Shown here piece by piece: positions 26,203-36,104 of a stretch of 64,000 nucleotides of DNA (the first letter of the stretch is position 1; each line of letters opens with the position of its first letter). Source of the DNA: Burkholderia sp. WSM2230 (lineage in GTDB: Bacteria; Pseudomonadota; Gammaproteobacteria; Burkholderiales; Burkholderiaceae). The notes beneath the pieces were generated by a model. The model was given only the letters and a program-made list of their open reading frames with translations, was not told where the DNA came from and searched no databases. The position numbers and the translations under genes were made by a program. The stretch spans positions 64,551 through 128,550 of the forward strand of contig NZ_AXAJ01000008.1 in assembly GCF_000472445.1 (NCBI RefSeq), read 5' to 3'.

Positions 26203-27554
26203 TGGGCGTGCGTCATGTCGTGTTCGCCGTCGCGCCCGATCTCGTGCTGCTCGACGCATGCGGCCCGCTGGAGGCTTTCTGGCGCGCGGAATTGGCTATG
26301 GCTGAGGGCGGCGGTCATGGGCAGGATCATGGCCATGGCCATGGCCACGGCCACGGCCCCGGCCACGGCAAGGGCCACGGCCACGGCCACGGCAAGGGCA
26401 ACGGCACCGGCACCGGCACCGGCACCGGCACCAGCACCAGCACCAGCACCAGCACCAGCACCAGCACCAGCACCAGCACCAGCACCGGCAGCGCCAGCGC
26501 CAGCGCGGGTACCGGCAATCGCACCGGCACGGGCAACACCAACAGCAACACCCATAGCGCGTTGTCGACGCCAGCGTCGCCACCTACGCGCCCTGTAGCC
26601 TACCGCACGACGATTGCGTCCATCGACGGCGGCGTTCTTCAGACGTTCCCCGGCTTGCCGGTCGTCACGGAACGGCTCGATTCGCTCGACGCCGAGCCGA
26701 TCGACACGCTGATCGTCCCCGGCGTTCCCATCGACCCGCACTGCACGCTGCAGCCCGAACTGGTCGCATGGATCCGGCGCAACGCGCCGCGCGCCCGCCG
26801 TGTGTGTTCGGTGTGTACGGGCGCGTTTTACCTGGCGGCAGCCGGACTGCTCGACGGCCGGCGTGCGACCACGCATTGGCGCGAAGCGGCGCAACTCGCG
26901 CGCCGCTTTCCGAATGTGCAGGTGGATGCCGATCCGATTTTCATCCGCGACGCCGGCGCTGGCGCCGGCGCAGCCGGCAGCGCAAGCCAGCATCACGGCG
27001 TCATCTGGACCTCCGCGGGCGTGACCGCGGGGATCGATCTCGCGCTTGCGCTGATCGAAGAAGACCTGGGTCATGCAGTTGCGATGCAGGCTGCGCGGCG
27101 GCTCGTCGTCTTCATGAAGCGGCCCGGCGGGCAGTCGCAGTTCAGCGCGGCGCTGGCGGCGCAGGCGTCGGCGGGCGGGCCGTTCGAAGCCTTGCATAGC
27201 TGGATGGCCGCGCATCTGCGGGAAGATCTGACGGTCGAGCGGCTTGCCGAGCGCGCGCGGATGACGCCGCGCACTTTCGCGCGCCGCTACGTCGACGAAG
27301 TGGGGCGCACGCCGGCCAAAACCGTGTCGGCGCTGCGTCTCGAAGCAGCTTCGCAGGCGCTGGCCGAATCGCGCCGGCCTCTCAAGCGGATCGCACTCGA
27401 CTGCGGTTTCGGCAGCGAGCAGAACTTGCGGCGCGCGTTCGTGCGGCGCTTCGGCGTGCTGCCGCTCGAGTATCGGGAACGCTTCATGTCGGCGATGACG
27501 CCGCCGGCGCGCGGCGTCATCGCCGCGGACGGCATCGGCTTCGAAGCGGGCTGA
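26202..27554 (+). CDS. GlxA-type AraC family regulator with a repeat-encoded insertion
   Basis: A 450-residue regulator: N-terminal DJ-1/PfpI-like domain with the nucleophile-elbow cysteine in VCSVCTGAFYLAAAGLLDGRRATTHW, and a C-terminal AraC DNA-binding domain with two HTHs (LTVERLAERARMTPRTFARRY; RIALDCGFGSEQNLRRAFVRRFG). Between the first helix (FWRAELAMAE) and the second strand (VAYRTTIASIDGG), residues ~36-131 are an inserted low-complexity tract of His-Gly, Thr-Gly and Thr-Ser dipeptides encoded by 6-bp repeats. Other GlxA proteins have only a few residues there. The frame stays open, so the protein should be made. It overlaps the MFS stop codon. Confidence 0.9.
   Translation: MGVRHVVFAVAPDLVLLDACGPLEAFWRAELAMAEGGGHGQDHGHGHGHGHGPGHGKGHGHGHGKGNGTGTGTGTGTSTSTSTSTSTSTSTSTSTGSASASAGTGNRTGTGNTNSNTHSALSTPASPPTRPVAYRTTIASIDGGVLQTFPGLPVVTERLDSLDAEPIDTLIVPGVPIDPHCTLQPELVAWIRRNAPRARRVCSVCTGAFYLAAAGLLDGRRATTHWREAAQLARRFPNVQVDADPIFIRDAGAGAGAAGSASQHHGVIWTSAGVTAGIDLALALIEEDLGHAVAMQAARRLVVFMKRPGGQSQFSAALAAQASAGGPFEALHSWMAAHLREDLTVERLAERARMTPRTFARRYVDEVGRTPAKTVSALRLEAASQALAESRRPLKRIALDCGFGSEQNLRRAFVRRFGVLPLEYRERFMSAMTPPARGVIAADGIGFEAG
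26307..26564. repeat. Hexanucleotide repeat tract inside the GlxA-type gene
   Basis: GGCCAT/GGCCAC units (from ~26326) pass into ACCGGC x4 (26406-26429), ACCAGC x9 (26430-26483) and ACCGGC again (26484-26489), giving 14 consecutive hexamers that differ at one base, then a decayed AGCGCC tail. The 6-bp period keeps the frame for any copy number. Confidence 0.95.
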
Positions 27555-27692
27555 ATGCTTCGGCGGCTGCGAGGACGGTTGCAGTTGACCTACGGCGGCC
27601 AGCCGCGGCACGCGACCGATAAGTGCCCACGCTGTCAATATTGCCCTCGTATAATCGCCTCCTTTCAATGCATCCGATTGACCGGAGTCAAG

Positions 27693-28199
27693 ATGAGCAG
27701 CCATCCCTCAGCGCCGCTGGACCGTTCCGAAACCACATTTCGTTTTCTCGCCGAACCCAGCTCGGTTAACTTCGGCGGCAAGGTGCACGGCGGCGCGCTG
27801 ATGAAATGGATCGACGAAACCGCGTATGCGTGCGCGGCCGTATGGTCGGGGCGTTATTGCGTGACGGTGAGCGTTGGCAATATCCGTTTTCGTCGGCCGA
27901 TTCTGGTCGGCAATCTCGTCGAACTGCGCGCACGCGTCGTGGCGACGGGGCGCACCAGCATGCACATTCACGTGTCGGTGCAGGCCGGCGACCCGAAGGG
28001 CGGCGAGCTGCTGCAGACCACGGATTGCCTCGTCGTGATGGTCGCCGTCAACGAGAACGGCCACCCGGTGCAGGTGCCGTCGTTCATGCCGGAAACCGAC
28101 GAGCAGAAGCGCCTCGCCAGGTACGCGATGGACGTGAAAGAAGCGCTCGACGCCATCGTTGAACTCAAGCCTGAAGAAGTGGCGCAGGGCAAGATCTGA
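27693..28199 (+). CDS. Acyl-CoA thioesterase, hotdog fold (YciA/BFIT-like)
   Basis: A 168-residue hotdog-domain thioesterase that hydrolyses acyl-CoAs. Family signatures are VNFGGKVHGGALMKWIDETAYACAA (the helix containing the catalytic acid) and YCVTVSVGNIRFRRPILVGNLVELRARV. The ATG at 27693 follows CGGAGTCAAG. A TATAAT at 27650-27655 could be its -10 box. The frame open to 27555 upstream is not coding-like. It converges on fumC across a repeat-rich gap. Confidence 0.92.
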   Translation: MSSHPSAPLDRSETTFRFLAEPSSVNFGGKVHGGALMKWIDETAYACAAVWSGRYCVTVSVGNIRFRRPILVGNLVELRARVVATGRTSMHIHVSVQAGDPKGGELLQTTDCLVVMVAVNENGHPVQVPSFMPETDEQKRLARYAMDVKEALDAIVELKPEEVAQGKI

Positions 28200-28252
28200 G
28201 AAACGAAGCGTGCCGGCGGTGAGCGCCAGGCTGCGAGGCTGCGGCTCGCTAA

Positions 28253-28373
28253 CCGCAGTTCAAGCCCCGCAGTTCAAAACCCGCAGTTCAAAGCCCGCAG
28301 CCCCAACCCGGGCGACTCGCCCCAGACTCGCCCCGAGCCGCCCAACACCAGGCGCCCATCACCAGGCGCCCAT
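28253..28373. repeat. Two 14-bp tandem blocks between the thioesterase and fumC
   Basis: CCGCAGTTCAA starts at 28253, 28267 and 28281 with a partial fourth at 28295 (14-bp period). CACCAGGCGCCCAT occurs at 28346 and 28360. The second block touches the fumC stop codon. No clear terminator is present in this convergent gap. Confidence 0.85.
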
Positions 28374-29773
28374 CACGGCGCCGAGTGCCCCACCATATCC
28401 CCCGGCCGCACCCATTCGTCAAATTGCTGCCCGGTCACATGGCCGAGCGCGAGCGCGGCGGCTTTCAGCGTGGTGCCTTCCTTATGCGCCTTCTTCGCGA
28501 TCTGCGCGGCCTTGTCATAGCCGATGTGCGGATTGAGCGCCGTCACGAGCATCAGCGACTCGTTGAGCAGCGTGTCGATCCGCTCGCGATTCGGCTCGAT
28601 GCCGACCGCGCAGTTCTCGTTGAAACTATGCGCGCCGTCAGTCAGCAGACGGATGGATTGCAGCACGTTGTGCGCGATCATCGGGCGGAACACGTTCAGT
28701 TCGAAGTTGCCGCTCGCGCCGCCGATGTTCACCGCGACGTCGTTGCCGAACACCTGCGCGCAGAGCATCGTCAAGGCTTCGGACTGCGTCGGGTTGACCT
28801 TGCCCGGCATGATCGAGCTGCCGGGCTCGTTCTCCGGAATGGACAGCTCGCCAAGCCCGCAGCGCGGGCCGCTCGCGAGCCAGCGGATGTCGTTCGCGAT
28901 CTTGTTCAGGCTCGCGGCCACCGTCTTCAGCGCGCCGTGCGCGAACACGAGCGCGTCGGCGGCGGCCATCACCTCGAACTTGTTGGCCGCCGAAACGAAC
29001 GGCACGCCGGTCAGCTGCGCAATCGCCGCCGCGACTTTCTGCGCGAACTGCGGATGCGCGTTCAGGCCGGTGCCCACTGCCGTGCCGCCCTGAGCCAGTT
29101 CATACAGATGCGGCAACGCCGATTCGACATGACGGATGCCCTGGTCGAGCTGCGCCACATAGCCCGAAAACTCCTGGCCGAGCGTGAGCGGCGTAGCGTC
29201 CTGCAAATGCGTGCGGCCGATCTTGACGATGTCGGCGAACGCTTTAGCCTTGCCGTCGAGCGTATCGCGCAGCGTCTTCAACGCGGGCAGCAGATGCTTG
29301 ACGATGCCATGCGCGGCGGCCACGTGCATGGCCGTAGGAAACACGTCGTTCGACGATTGCCCGCGATTCACGTCGTCGTTCGGATGGACTTTGCGCGCCT
29401 CGCCGCGCTCGCCGCCGAGCAGCTCGCTCGCGCGATTCGCGATCACCTCGTTCAGGTTCATATTGGTCTGCGTACCGGAGCCGGTCTGCCAGACCGCGAG
29501 CGGAAATTCTTCGGCATGCTTGCCGTCGATGATCTCGTCGGCTGCCTGCATGATCGCGCGCGCCTTGCTTTCGTCGAGCATGCCGAGGCCCAGATTCACC
29601 TCGGCCGCGGCGCGCTTGATGACGGCGAGCGCGGTGATCAGTTCGGGCGACTGCTTCTCGGTGGAAATGCGGAAGTTCTGCAGCGAGCGCTGCGTTTGCG
29701 CGCCCCACAGGCGGGCATTCGGCACGGTGATTTCACCGAACGTGTCGCGCTCCATTCGTACGTCTTCAGTCAT
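28373..29773 (-). CDS. fumC: Fumarate hydratase class II
   Basis: FumC is the iron-free TCA-cycle enzyme interconverting fumarate and L-malate. The 466 residues carry the superfamily signature [13 protein letters not shown] with the catalytic loop serine, plus [18 protein letters not shown] and [24 protein letters not shown] precedes the ATG at 29773. It lies 13 bp downstream of the phospholipase D-like gene on the same strand and may be transcribed with it. Confidence 0.97.
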   Translation of the reverse strand: MTEDVRMERDTFGEITVPNARLWGAQTQRSLQNFRISTEKQSPELITALAVIKRAAAEVNLGLGMLDESKARAIMQAADEIIDGKHAEEFPLAVWQTGSGTQTNMNLNEVIANRASELLGGERGEARKVHPNDDVNRGQSSNDVFPTAMHVAAAHGIVKHLLPALKTLRDTLDGKAKAFADIVKIGRTHLQDATPLTLGQEFSGYVAQLDQGIRHVESALPHLYELAQGGTAVGTGLNAHPQFAQKVAAAIAQLTGVPFVSAANKFEVMAAADALVFAHGALKTVAASLNKIANDIRWLASGPRCGLGELSIPENEPGSSIMPGKVNPTQSEALTMLCAQVFGNDVAVNIGGASGNFELNVFRPMIAHNVLQSIRLLTDGAHSFNENCAVGIEPNRERIDTLLNESLMLVTALNPHIGYDKAAQIAKKAHKEGTTLKAAALALGHVTGQQFDEWVRPGDMVGHSAP

Positions 29774-29786
29774 GTTCAGCTCCGCG

Positions 29787-31403
29787 TTAAAGTTCTGCGT
29801 TGACCGGCAATAGGGAGAATAGCCCGGTTAGCGCATTCCGGTATAACCCCGCCTGCGGGTCGAAAATGTACGTGCGGGGCGCGCCGTTCTCCACATCCGT
29901 CCACACGAGCGGCGACAGCGGCGCGCCGATCGAACGCAGGTAGGCGAGTTGGGCGTCGTCGGCCAGTGTGACGCGATAGCTTTGTTCGGGACGGATCGCG
30001 CGTTCGAAGCCGTCGGCGACCTGCGACGCGAGTTGCGGACTGTGGATCACGAGCGCGAGTTCAGTATTCAGATGCGCCGAGCGCGGATCGAGATTCATCG
30101 ACCCGATCACGAGAATGCGGCGGTCGATTACATAGGTCTTCGCATGCAGGCTCGCGCGCGATCGCGACCCGGCGAAGCCCGCCGGCGGCGTTTCCTGGCG
30201 TGGCCGGAATTCATATAGTTCGACGCCCTGCCTGAGCAGCGGCACGCGAAACGGACTGTAGCCGGCCTGCACGGCGACTGCATCGGTGGCGGCAAGCGAA
30301 TTCGTCAGGATAGCTACACGCACGCCACGGTGAGTGAGTTCGCCGAGCGCCTTGACGCCCGCATCGTGTGGGACGAAGTAGGGCGACACGATCAGGAAAT
30401 CCTTGTGCGCGTCCTTCATCAGTTCGCCCAGCCGTTTCATGGGCGGACTGACGTAATCCGGCGACGGGTTCTCGATTTTCTCCGGCTGATCCGCCTCGAA
30501 CTCCGCTTGCGCCCATGTCAGGCCGAGCTGCCTGCCGGCGATCTGTGCGGCGAGCGGCGTGGCGTTCAACGGCTTCGCGTTGTATGGGTCGGCATTCGTG
30601 CGCCAGTGGTGGCGAAGATCGTCGCGCGTCTGGTCGAGCTCCTGCGGGGCGAATTTCTGCTTGTTCAGGGCGCGCAGCGGATACGCGAGACTGCTGTTCC
30701 AGTAGTCGTCGAAGCTTGCGGAGACATCGGCGGTGATCGGGCCGGCGGCGAGCACGTCGATGTCGCGGAACTGCAGCACCTCGCTTGCGCTGAAGTATTC
30801 GTCGCCGAGATTGCGGCCGCCGACAATCGCCAACTGGTTATCCGCGATCATCGCCTTGTTGTGCATGCGGCGCGTGAAGTGGCCGATCTGCGTAAACAGA
30901 TTCGTGGTGCGTTCGAACACGCCCTCGTGCGCGCTGCCGAACGGATTGAAGACGCGAATCTCGATGTTCTGATGCGAATTGAGGCCCGCCATGAGGCGGT
31001 CGATGTCCTTGAAATTCAGGTCGTCGACCAGCATGCGCACGCGCACGCCGTGATCCGCTGCGTAGAGCGCCGCGCCGAGCAGCAGCTTGCCGGTGGTGTC
31101 CTCGTTGGCGATGTAGTACTGCATGTCGAGCGTTTTCGTCGCCGCGCGGGCGAGTGCGATGCGCATCTGCAAGGCATCGGTCCCGCTCGAGAGCACGCGA
31201 AAACCCGACTCGCCAGGATGAGCGGCTTCGAGCGGCAGGAGCGCTGTGCGAAGCGGCGTGGTCGTGGTGGCGGGCAGCGCGTGAGTGACCGGGCGGTCGA
31301 ACGCGGTGGCGGGCGGCCTGGTTGCGCACGCGGTCAGAAATGCCGACGCGCAACACAGCAGGAACAAATGTCTGGCGGAACCGATTGCGCGCTTGCGCTG
31401 CAT
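29787..31403 (-). CDS. Phospholipase D-like lipoprotein (cardiolipin synthase C/ClsC-like)
   Basis: About 538 residues from ATG 31403, beginning with a lipoprotein signal whose lipobox is FLTAC. Two HKD motifs are intact: [23 protein letters not shown] and [23 protein letters not shown]. This pairing, with an N-terminal lipid anchor, is typical of ClsC-like phosphatidyltransferases that make cardiolipin or of PLD-type hydrolases facing the periplasm. The start further upstream (31493) would place a charged segment before the signal and is less likely. Confidence 0.88.
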   Translation of the reverse strand: MQRKRAIGSARHLFLLCCASAFLTACATRPPATAFDRPVTHALPATTTTPLRTALLPLEAAHPGESGFRVLSSGTDALQMRIALARAATKTLDMQYYIANEDTTGKLLLGAALYAADHGVRVRMLVDDLNFKDIDRLMAGLNSHQNIEIRVFNPFGSAHEGVFERTTNLFTQIGHFTRRMHNKAMIADNQLAIVGGRNLGDEYFSASEVLQFRDIDVLAAGPITADVSASFDDYWNSSLAYPLRALNKQKFAPQELDQTRDDLRHHWRTNADPYNAKPLNATPLAAQIAGRQLGLTWAQAEFEADQPEKIENPSPDYVSPPMKRLGELMKDAHKDFLIVSPYFVPHDAGVKALGELTHRGVRVAILTNSLAATDAVAVQAGYSPFRVPLLRQGVELYEFRPRQETPPAGFAGSRSRASLHAKTYVIDRRILVIGSMNLDPRSAHLNTELALVIHSPQLASQVADGFERAIRPEQSYRVTLADDAQLAYLRSIGAPLSPLVWTDVENGAPRTYIFDPQAGLYRNALTGLFSLLPVNAEL

Positions 31404-31820
31404 TGCGGTCTGCTTTTGTTGTGAATGCCACTGCACGCTTCTTCCCCTTTGTTGTTCAGGCTTTTCGTGCGGCGGCGCGGTGACTGGACGCACGCTGCCG
31501 GGAAATCCATTCTAAGGGGAATCGCGCCGCCGGGCTGTGCACCGCTGCACGAAGCGGGGCCTGCGGTCGGTAAGATCAGGCGGCGCTTATCGAGCGTGGT
31601 CCGCTGGCGGTGAAGGAGGTCGGCGGCGATGGCCGATGTGCTGGCGATCGCCGAGAGTCGAAGGCGGGTGACGCGCCGGACGTGTCCGGTGTACGGTGTT
31701 CGCCAGGCGCTCGCGGTTAGTCGAAGCTTCGTCGCGCAATGGCCTCTGTGCGTCGGGCGGGTTCGGCGTTCAGCAGGCGATAGCCGTTAGCCGAACCGTG
31801 GTTGGCGCGGCCGCAGCGCG
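31404..31820. other. 417-bp intergenic region without a recognisable gene
   Basis: High-GC sequence between the PLD-like gene and the BASS transporter. Frames through it are short, Arg/Ser-rich and lack ribosome-binding sites. No terminator hairpin with a T-tract was seen for the minus-strand BASS gene. Confidence 0.4.
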
Positions 31821-32780
31821 TCAAACCCGCTCTGCGTCGACCACGCGTTCGCCGTCGGCATGCGTCGAGCCTCGCGCCGGACGTCCTGCCCAGAAGCCGG
31901 CCAGCAGCGAGCCCGACAGGTTGTGCCACACCGAAAACAACGCGCCCGGCAACGCGGCGATCGGCGTGAAGTAGAGTTTGCCGAGCGTCGCCGCGAGGCC
32001 CGAATTCTGCATGCCGACTTCGATGGCGAGCGTGCGGCAGACAGCCTCGTCGAAACCGAGCAGGCGGCCGCCCCAATAACCGCCGAGCAGACCGATGCCG
32101 TTATGCAGCACCACGCCGAGCATCACGACGAGGCCGACCGATGCAATGCTCTTTTGCGTGCCGCCCACCACCGCGCCGATGATCAGCAGAATCGCGACCA
32201 TCGACACCAGCGGCAGCACGGGCTCGACCTTGCGAACCGCCTTGCCGAACAGATGGTTCACGACCAGACCGACCACAATCGGCAGCGCGACGATTTGCAG
32301 AATGCTCATCAACATGCCGTGGACGTCGACGGCGATCGAGGCATCCACGTAAAGGCGCGTGAGCAGCGGCGTTGCGAATACGCCGACGAGAGTGGACAAC
32401 GCGCTGATCGTGACGGAGAGCGCGACGTCGCCGCGCGCCAGATAAATCATCACGTTCGACGCGGTGCCGCTCGCCACGCTGCCGACCAGCACCATGCCGG
32501 CGGTCAGATCGGGCGGCATGCGCAACGCCTTCGCAATCACCCAGGCGGCGAGCGGCATCACGAGGTAATGCAGCACAATGCCCGCGATCACCGGCGCGGG
32601 CCGCGTGAAGACGCGCTGAAAGTCCGCGACGGATAGCGTGACGCCCATCGCCAGCATGATGATGGTCAAAAGCGTGGTGACGTGCGGCGCAATGCCGGCA
32701 AACGAAGCTGGTGAAAAATACGCGGCCACTGAGATGAGCACGGCCCAAAGCGGAAAGAGACGGGTGATGCGGGCAAGCAT
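31821..32780 (-). CDS. Bile acid:sodium symporter family (BASS) transporter
   Basis: About 319 residues from ATG 32780 and some nine to ten hydrophobic helices. Family motifs include [44 protein letters not shown] and [19 protein letters not shown], the two conserved crossover regions of BASS proteins that bind sodium. Bacterial members carry organic anions such as pantoate or keto acids; the substrate here is not known. The frame open to 33059 upstream is Arg/Ala/Pro-rich and not family-like. Confidence 0.9.
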   Translation of the reverse strand: MLARITRLFPLWAVLISVAAYFSPASFAGIAPHVTTLLTIIMLAMGVTLSVADFQRVFTRPAPVIAGIVLHYLVMPLAAWVIAKALRMPPDLTAGMVLVGSVASGTASNVMIYLARGDVALSVTISALSTLVGVFATPLLTRLYVDASIAVDVHGMLMSILQIVALPIVVGLVVNHLFGKAVRKVEPVLPLVSMVAILLIIGAVVGGTQKSIASVGLVVMLGVVLHNGIGLLGGYWGGRLLGFDEAVCRTLAIEVGMQNSGLAATLGKLYFTPIAALPGALFSVWHNLSGSLLAGFWAGRPARGSTHADGERVVDAERV

Positions 32781-33289
32781 GAGGTGAGGTCCCTGGTTAT
32801 GTCTTGTCGTGAGAAGCGAGGGCGTAGCGCCAACGAGCGCCGAGGCTTGAGCGCGCGACGGTCTGCGCAGCATTAGCGCGTTACGGATGTCAGCGGGCGC
32901 GTCAGCCGCCTGTACAGCGCTTGTGCGTCGCGGCGGTTGCTGTGGGTTCTGGCAAGAGAAGGGCAGTGCGTCAGCGGATGGCGGACTTGCCTGCGGCGCA
33001 GTCCTTTGTGGGGCGCGCGAGCGGATTTCAGCGCAGCGGTGCGCGCTTGTGCGACTCACCGCGCGACTCGCGCTGAAAACACGGCATTTTACAGTTAGGG
33101 CGCCGGGCGTGCTGAGCGGCTCGTTGCGCGTGCAACCAGTTTGCGCTCAGCGCTCAGCAGATGAAGGTGTAAGCGTTCGGTGCGGTACGTTAAGGCGGCT
33201 CGCCGCGGCAGCTACGCCGATTGCGTATGGCTGGCTCCCGCTTGTCCTCGCGTTTCGCCGCTCGACTGAACCCGCTCACTCTCCGCGCT
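32781..33289. other. 509-bp intergenic region without a recognisable gene
   Basis: Lies upstream of the BASS gene and downstream of the MATE gene, both on minus. No good -35/-10 pair, terminator or RNA motif was found. A TAAAAT on the minus strand near 33090 is the only weak -10 candidate. Confidence 0.4.
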
Positions 33290-34702
33290 TCAGACCGATG
33301 CAGCGGGCGGCGCATCCGCCGTCGCGGGCACGCGTCGCAGGCTCAGTTTGTGAAAGCGCAGCGTCATCAGCAAAGCGACGCTTGCGAGGCCTGCCGCGAG
33401 TCCCCACCACAATCCGCGAGCGCCGAGCCCAAAATGAAACGCGAGCGTGTAACCGGTCGGAAAGCCGATTACCCAGTAACCGAAGGCGGCCGCGATCATG
33501 GGTATGCGGGTGTCTTTCAGGCCGCGCAGGCAACCGGAGCCCACAGTCTGCATACCGTCGACGATCTGGAAAATGGCCGCCACGCCGAGCAGCGAACTGG
33601 CGAGCGCGACGGTCGCGGCGTTCGCCGGATCGTCCAGATGTAGGTACAGGCCGACAATCCAGTGCGGCGCCGCGATCAGCACGATGCCCGACAGCGTCAT
33701 GAAGCCGACGCCGAGCGCGAGCGCGACAAAGCCCGCGTGACGGGCGGCGAGCGGTTGCCCCGCGCCGGACCAGAAGCCGACTCGCACATTGGCCGCCTGG
33801 CCGATCGCGAGCGGCACCATGAACGCCACCGACGCGACGTTCAACGCAATCTGATGCGCGGCCAGTTGCGACTCGCCGAGCAGACCGACCATCAGGCCGG
33901 TCGCCAGAAACAGTGTGGACTCGACGCCGTACGTGATCGCGACGGGCCAGCCGATGCCGAACAGTTCGCCCATCAGCGGCACATTGGGGCGCGTGGCGAC
34001 CACGAAGTGGCGGTAGCGCGGCCGCAGGTGCAGCAGCGCCATCAGCACGAGCGCCGTGAGCCAGACGGTGATGGAAGTCGCGGCGGCCGAGCCGAGAAAG
34101 CCGAGCCGCGGCAGGCCGTAGGCGCCGTGGATCAGTCCGTAGTTCAGAAAGCCGTTCACGCCGACGCTCGCGATCGACACCCACAGAAGCCGCCGCGCCG
34201 CGCCGATTGCGGGCAGAAACGAGCGCATCAGCCCCACGCCGATCAGGCTGGCGGGCGCGCCCCAGCGCAGCACCGCCGCATATTCGCCGACGTTGTGCGC
34301 AAGCAGCGCGGGTTCGCCGAACGCCAGCAGGATCGGCGCAGCAAACGACAGCAGCACGAACGCCGGCAGCGAGAGCAGCACCGAGAGCATGAAACCGGTC
34401 CAGTAGATATGCGGCACGCGGCTTTCGTCCTGCGCGCCGCGCGCATGCGAAACGCTCACGCTGACGGATGTCAGCACGCCCTGCAGCAGCGTCACGACGA
34501 CGAAAAACAGGTTCGCGCCGAGGCCGCCGGCCGCGAGCGCGTCAGGGCCGAGCGAACCGAGCAGGATCGTGTCGGTGACGCTCATCGCCATTTGCGACAG
34601 TTGCGCGATGGCAAGCGGCGCGGCGAGCCGCGCGGTGTCGGCGGCGTGGCGCGAGAGAGTCGGCGGGCGGGCGGCGGCACGGGTGAAGCCGGATTGAGTC
34701 AT
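33290..34702 (-). CDS. MATE family efflux transporter (NorM-like)
   Basis: A 470-residue, twelve-helix multidrug and toxin extrusion protein that uses cation gradients to expel cationic drugs. Typical features are the N-terminal LAAPLAIAQLSQMAMSVTDTILLGSLGPDALAAGGLG and the second-half counterpart VDGMQTVGSGCLRGLKDTRIPM. It stands alone, with no adjacent TetR or MarR regulator. Confidence 0.92.
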   Translation of the reverse strand: MTQSGFTRAAARPPTLSRHAADTARLAAPLAIAQLSQMAMSVTDTILLGSLGPDALAAGGLGANLFFVVVTLLQGVLTSVSVSVSHARGAQDESRVPHIYWTGFMLSVLLSLPAFVLLSFAAPILLAFGEPALLAHNVGEYAAVLRWGAPASLIGVGLMRSFLPAIGAARRLLWVSIASVGVNGFLNYGLIHGAYGLPRLGFLGSAAATSITVWLTALVLMALLHLRPRYRHFVVATRPNVPLMGELFGIGWPVAITYGVESTLFLATGLMVGLLGESQLAAHQIALNVASVAFMVPLAIGQAANVRVGFWSGAGQPLAARHAGFVALALGVGFMTLSGIVLIAAPHWIVGLYLHLDDPANAATVALASSLLGVAAIFQIVDGMQTVGSGCLRGLKDTRIPMIAAAFGYWVIGFPTGYTLAFHFGLGARGLWWGLAAGLASVALLMTLRFHKLSLRRVPATADAPPAASV

Positions 34703-34973
34703 GGAGCGTGCGTGTTATGCGTATGGGAGACGGCGGGTGCGGCCACAGCGGCTTTCGACTGCAGGGCTTTGGCGGCGGCTTTGGCTACAGCTGCAAAGGT
34801 GGCGCCAGGCGGCGTCACGCCTCGCGCGCTGGAACCGGCCCCCGCCGTGCCACTCAATCGCCCTGCGTGGCGAAGCTAGCAGCTTATTGTGTAGCCGCTG
34901 CAATGTCGATGGACAACGCACGTTTTTGGTGCGCCGCTCGCCTGCGGATTCTCGTGGTCCCAGCCGCGCCGTC

Positions 34974-35192
34974 TCACGCTTCGTGGACAGCGATCCGCGT
35001 GTCGCCGAGCAGCACCACCTGACCCGCGCGGATCTTGCACGTTTTACGCGTTTCGACGCGGCCATCGACGGTCACCGCACCGTCCGCGACCATCATTTTT
35101 GCCTGGCCGCCACTTTCCGCGAGCCCCGTAATCTTCAGCAGATTGTGGAGTTCGACGTAGTCGCCGGTCAGCATGAAATCAAGGTTGGGCAT
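34974..35192 (-). CDS. S4 domain RNA-binding protein (YbcJ-like)
   Basis: A 72-residue protein made of a single S4 fold: YVELHNLLKITGLAESGGQAKMMVADGAVTVDGRVETRK. Small S4 proteins of this type bind structured RNA, possibly in ribosome metabolism. The start MPNLDFML at 35192 matches the family; a start 14 codons upstream is possible. Confidence 0.87.
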   Translation of the reverse strand: MPNLDFMLTGDYVELHNLLKITGLAESGGQAKMMVADGAVTVDGRVETRKTCKIRAGQVVLLGDTRIAVHEA

Positions 35193-35516
35193 GGGCTTTG
35201 CACTTTCAGGCCAGGGGTTCGCATCATAAGCCACAAGCTTGCCCTGAAGAAGACGCGTTGTCCCGGGCCCGCATCGCCGTGAGCCAACGAGCGCATCGAA
35301 AGCAAATGCAAGTAGATGTTATGCGTTTGTCGGAAAGTGAAACGTTGCGTAACACCGGTCGCCGCGAAACGACTCGACTCGTAAAGTGGCTCTCAGCAGC
35401 AAAGCTTGCCGGCTCCAGTTCGGCTGTGAGCAGACCGGAAGGGTGCCCCGCACACCGCAGCGACTCGGTGCCGGAAGCTCCGCCCGCGCCACGACAACTT
35501 TAGAGAGGAAATAGCC
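35193..35516. other. 324-bp divergent intergenic region
   Basis: Separates the S4 gene from the first of two small secreted-protein genes. An imperfect inverted repeat (CTCTCAGC near 35390, GCTGTGAG near 35424) is visible. No clear -35/-10 pair was found. Confidence 0.4.
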
Positions 35517-36002
35517 ATGACTAAGATTCGTACGCTCCTGATCGGTACCGCCATGACCGCTTTCTCGGCTGCCGCCGCAATGGCGCAGACCACGCAGCCC
35601 ATCCAACCGGTGCAGCCGGCTGCGGGCGTGAACGCACAAGCGCAGATGCAGACGCAAGTGCAGACGCCGGGCGCCGATGTCGCGCCGGCAGCGCAGGGCG
35701 TCCAACCGGTGCAGCCCGTCACGCCGGCGCCGACCCGCCTGACCGCGCCGGGCTCGACGGACCCGCTGGTGCAAAAGCGCGAAGCCAACGCGAAGGCCAG
35801 TGCGGAGTATCGTGCGTCGAAGAAGGCGTCGAAGGCCGAGTTGAAGCAGCAGCAAAAGGCCGCCAAGTCCGAATACAAGGAGCAGGTGCGCGACGCGAAG
35901 ATCAACATGAAGGCGGACAAGCAGGCCGCCAGCAACGAAATGAAGATGAACATGCAAGGTCAGGCCGGCGAGCAGACCGACGGCGGCGAGGTCAAGCACT
36001 AA
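35517..36002 (+). CDS. Secreted Ala/Lys/Gln-rich protein of unknown function
   Basis: A 161-residue protein with a signal peptide (LLIGTAMTAFSAAAAMAQ, cleavage after about residue 23). A Pro/Gln/Val-rich middle includes two IQPVQP-like units. The highly charged helical C-terminal half (KREANAKASAEYRASKKASKAELKQQQKAAKSEYKEQ...) may form a coiled coil. AGAGAGGA precedes the ATG. I recognise no family. It is followed 102 bp later by a second small secreted protein with a similar Lys/Ala-rich helix, suggesting a functional pair. Confidence 0.8.
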   Translation: MTKIRTLLIGTAMTAFSAAAAMAQTTQPIQPVQPAAGVNAQAQMQTQVQTPGADVAPAAQGVQPVQPVTPAPTRLTAPGSTDPLVQKREANAKASAEYRASKKASKAELKQQQKAAKSEYKEQVRDAKINMKADKQAASNEMKMNMQGQAGEQTDGGEVKH

Positions 36003-36104
36003 TCGCGTTCGAAGCCGGGCGCAGCGCGCCTGGCTTAGCTGGATTCACGCTCGGGCGGGACGCGCTCCCGCCTGGTTTTGAGCGCTTTGGCAAGGAGTTA
36101 TCGC

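Noticed and set aside
26157..27704. Long open frame on the minus strand through the GlxA repeat (Ala/Gly/Val-rich)
   Set aside because: Its openness is due to the hexamer repeats and high GC; it has no ribosome-binding site and lies antisense to a gene with clear domains.
31696..31974. Plus-strand frame of 92 codons overlapping the BASS gene end
   Set aside because: Arg/Ser/Ala-rich composition, no ribosome-binding site, antisense to a conserved gene.
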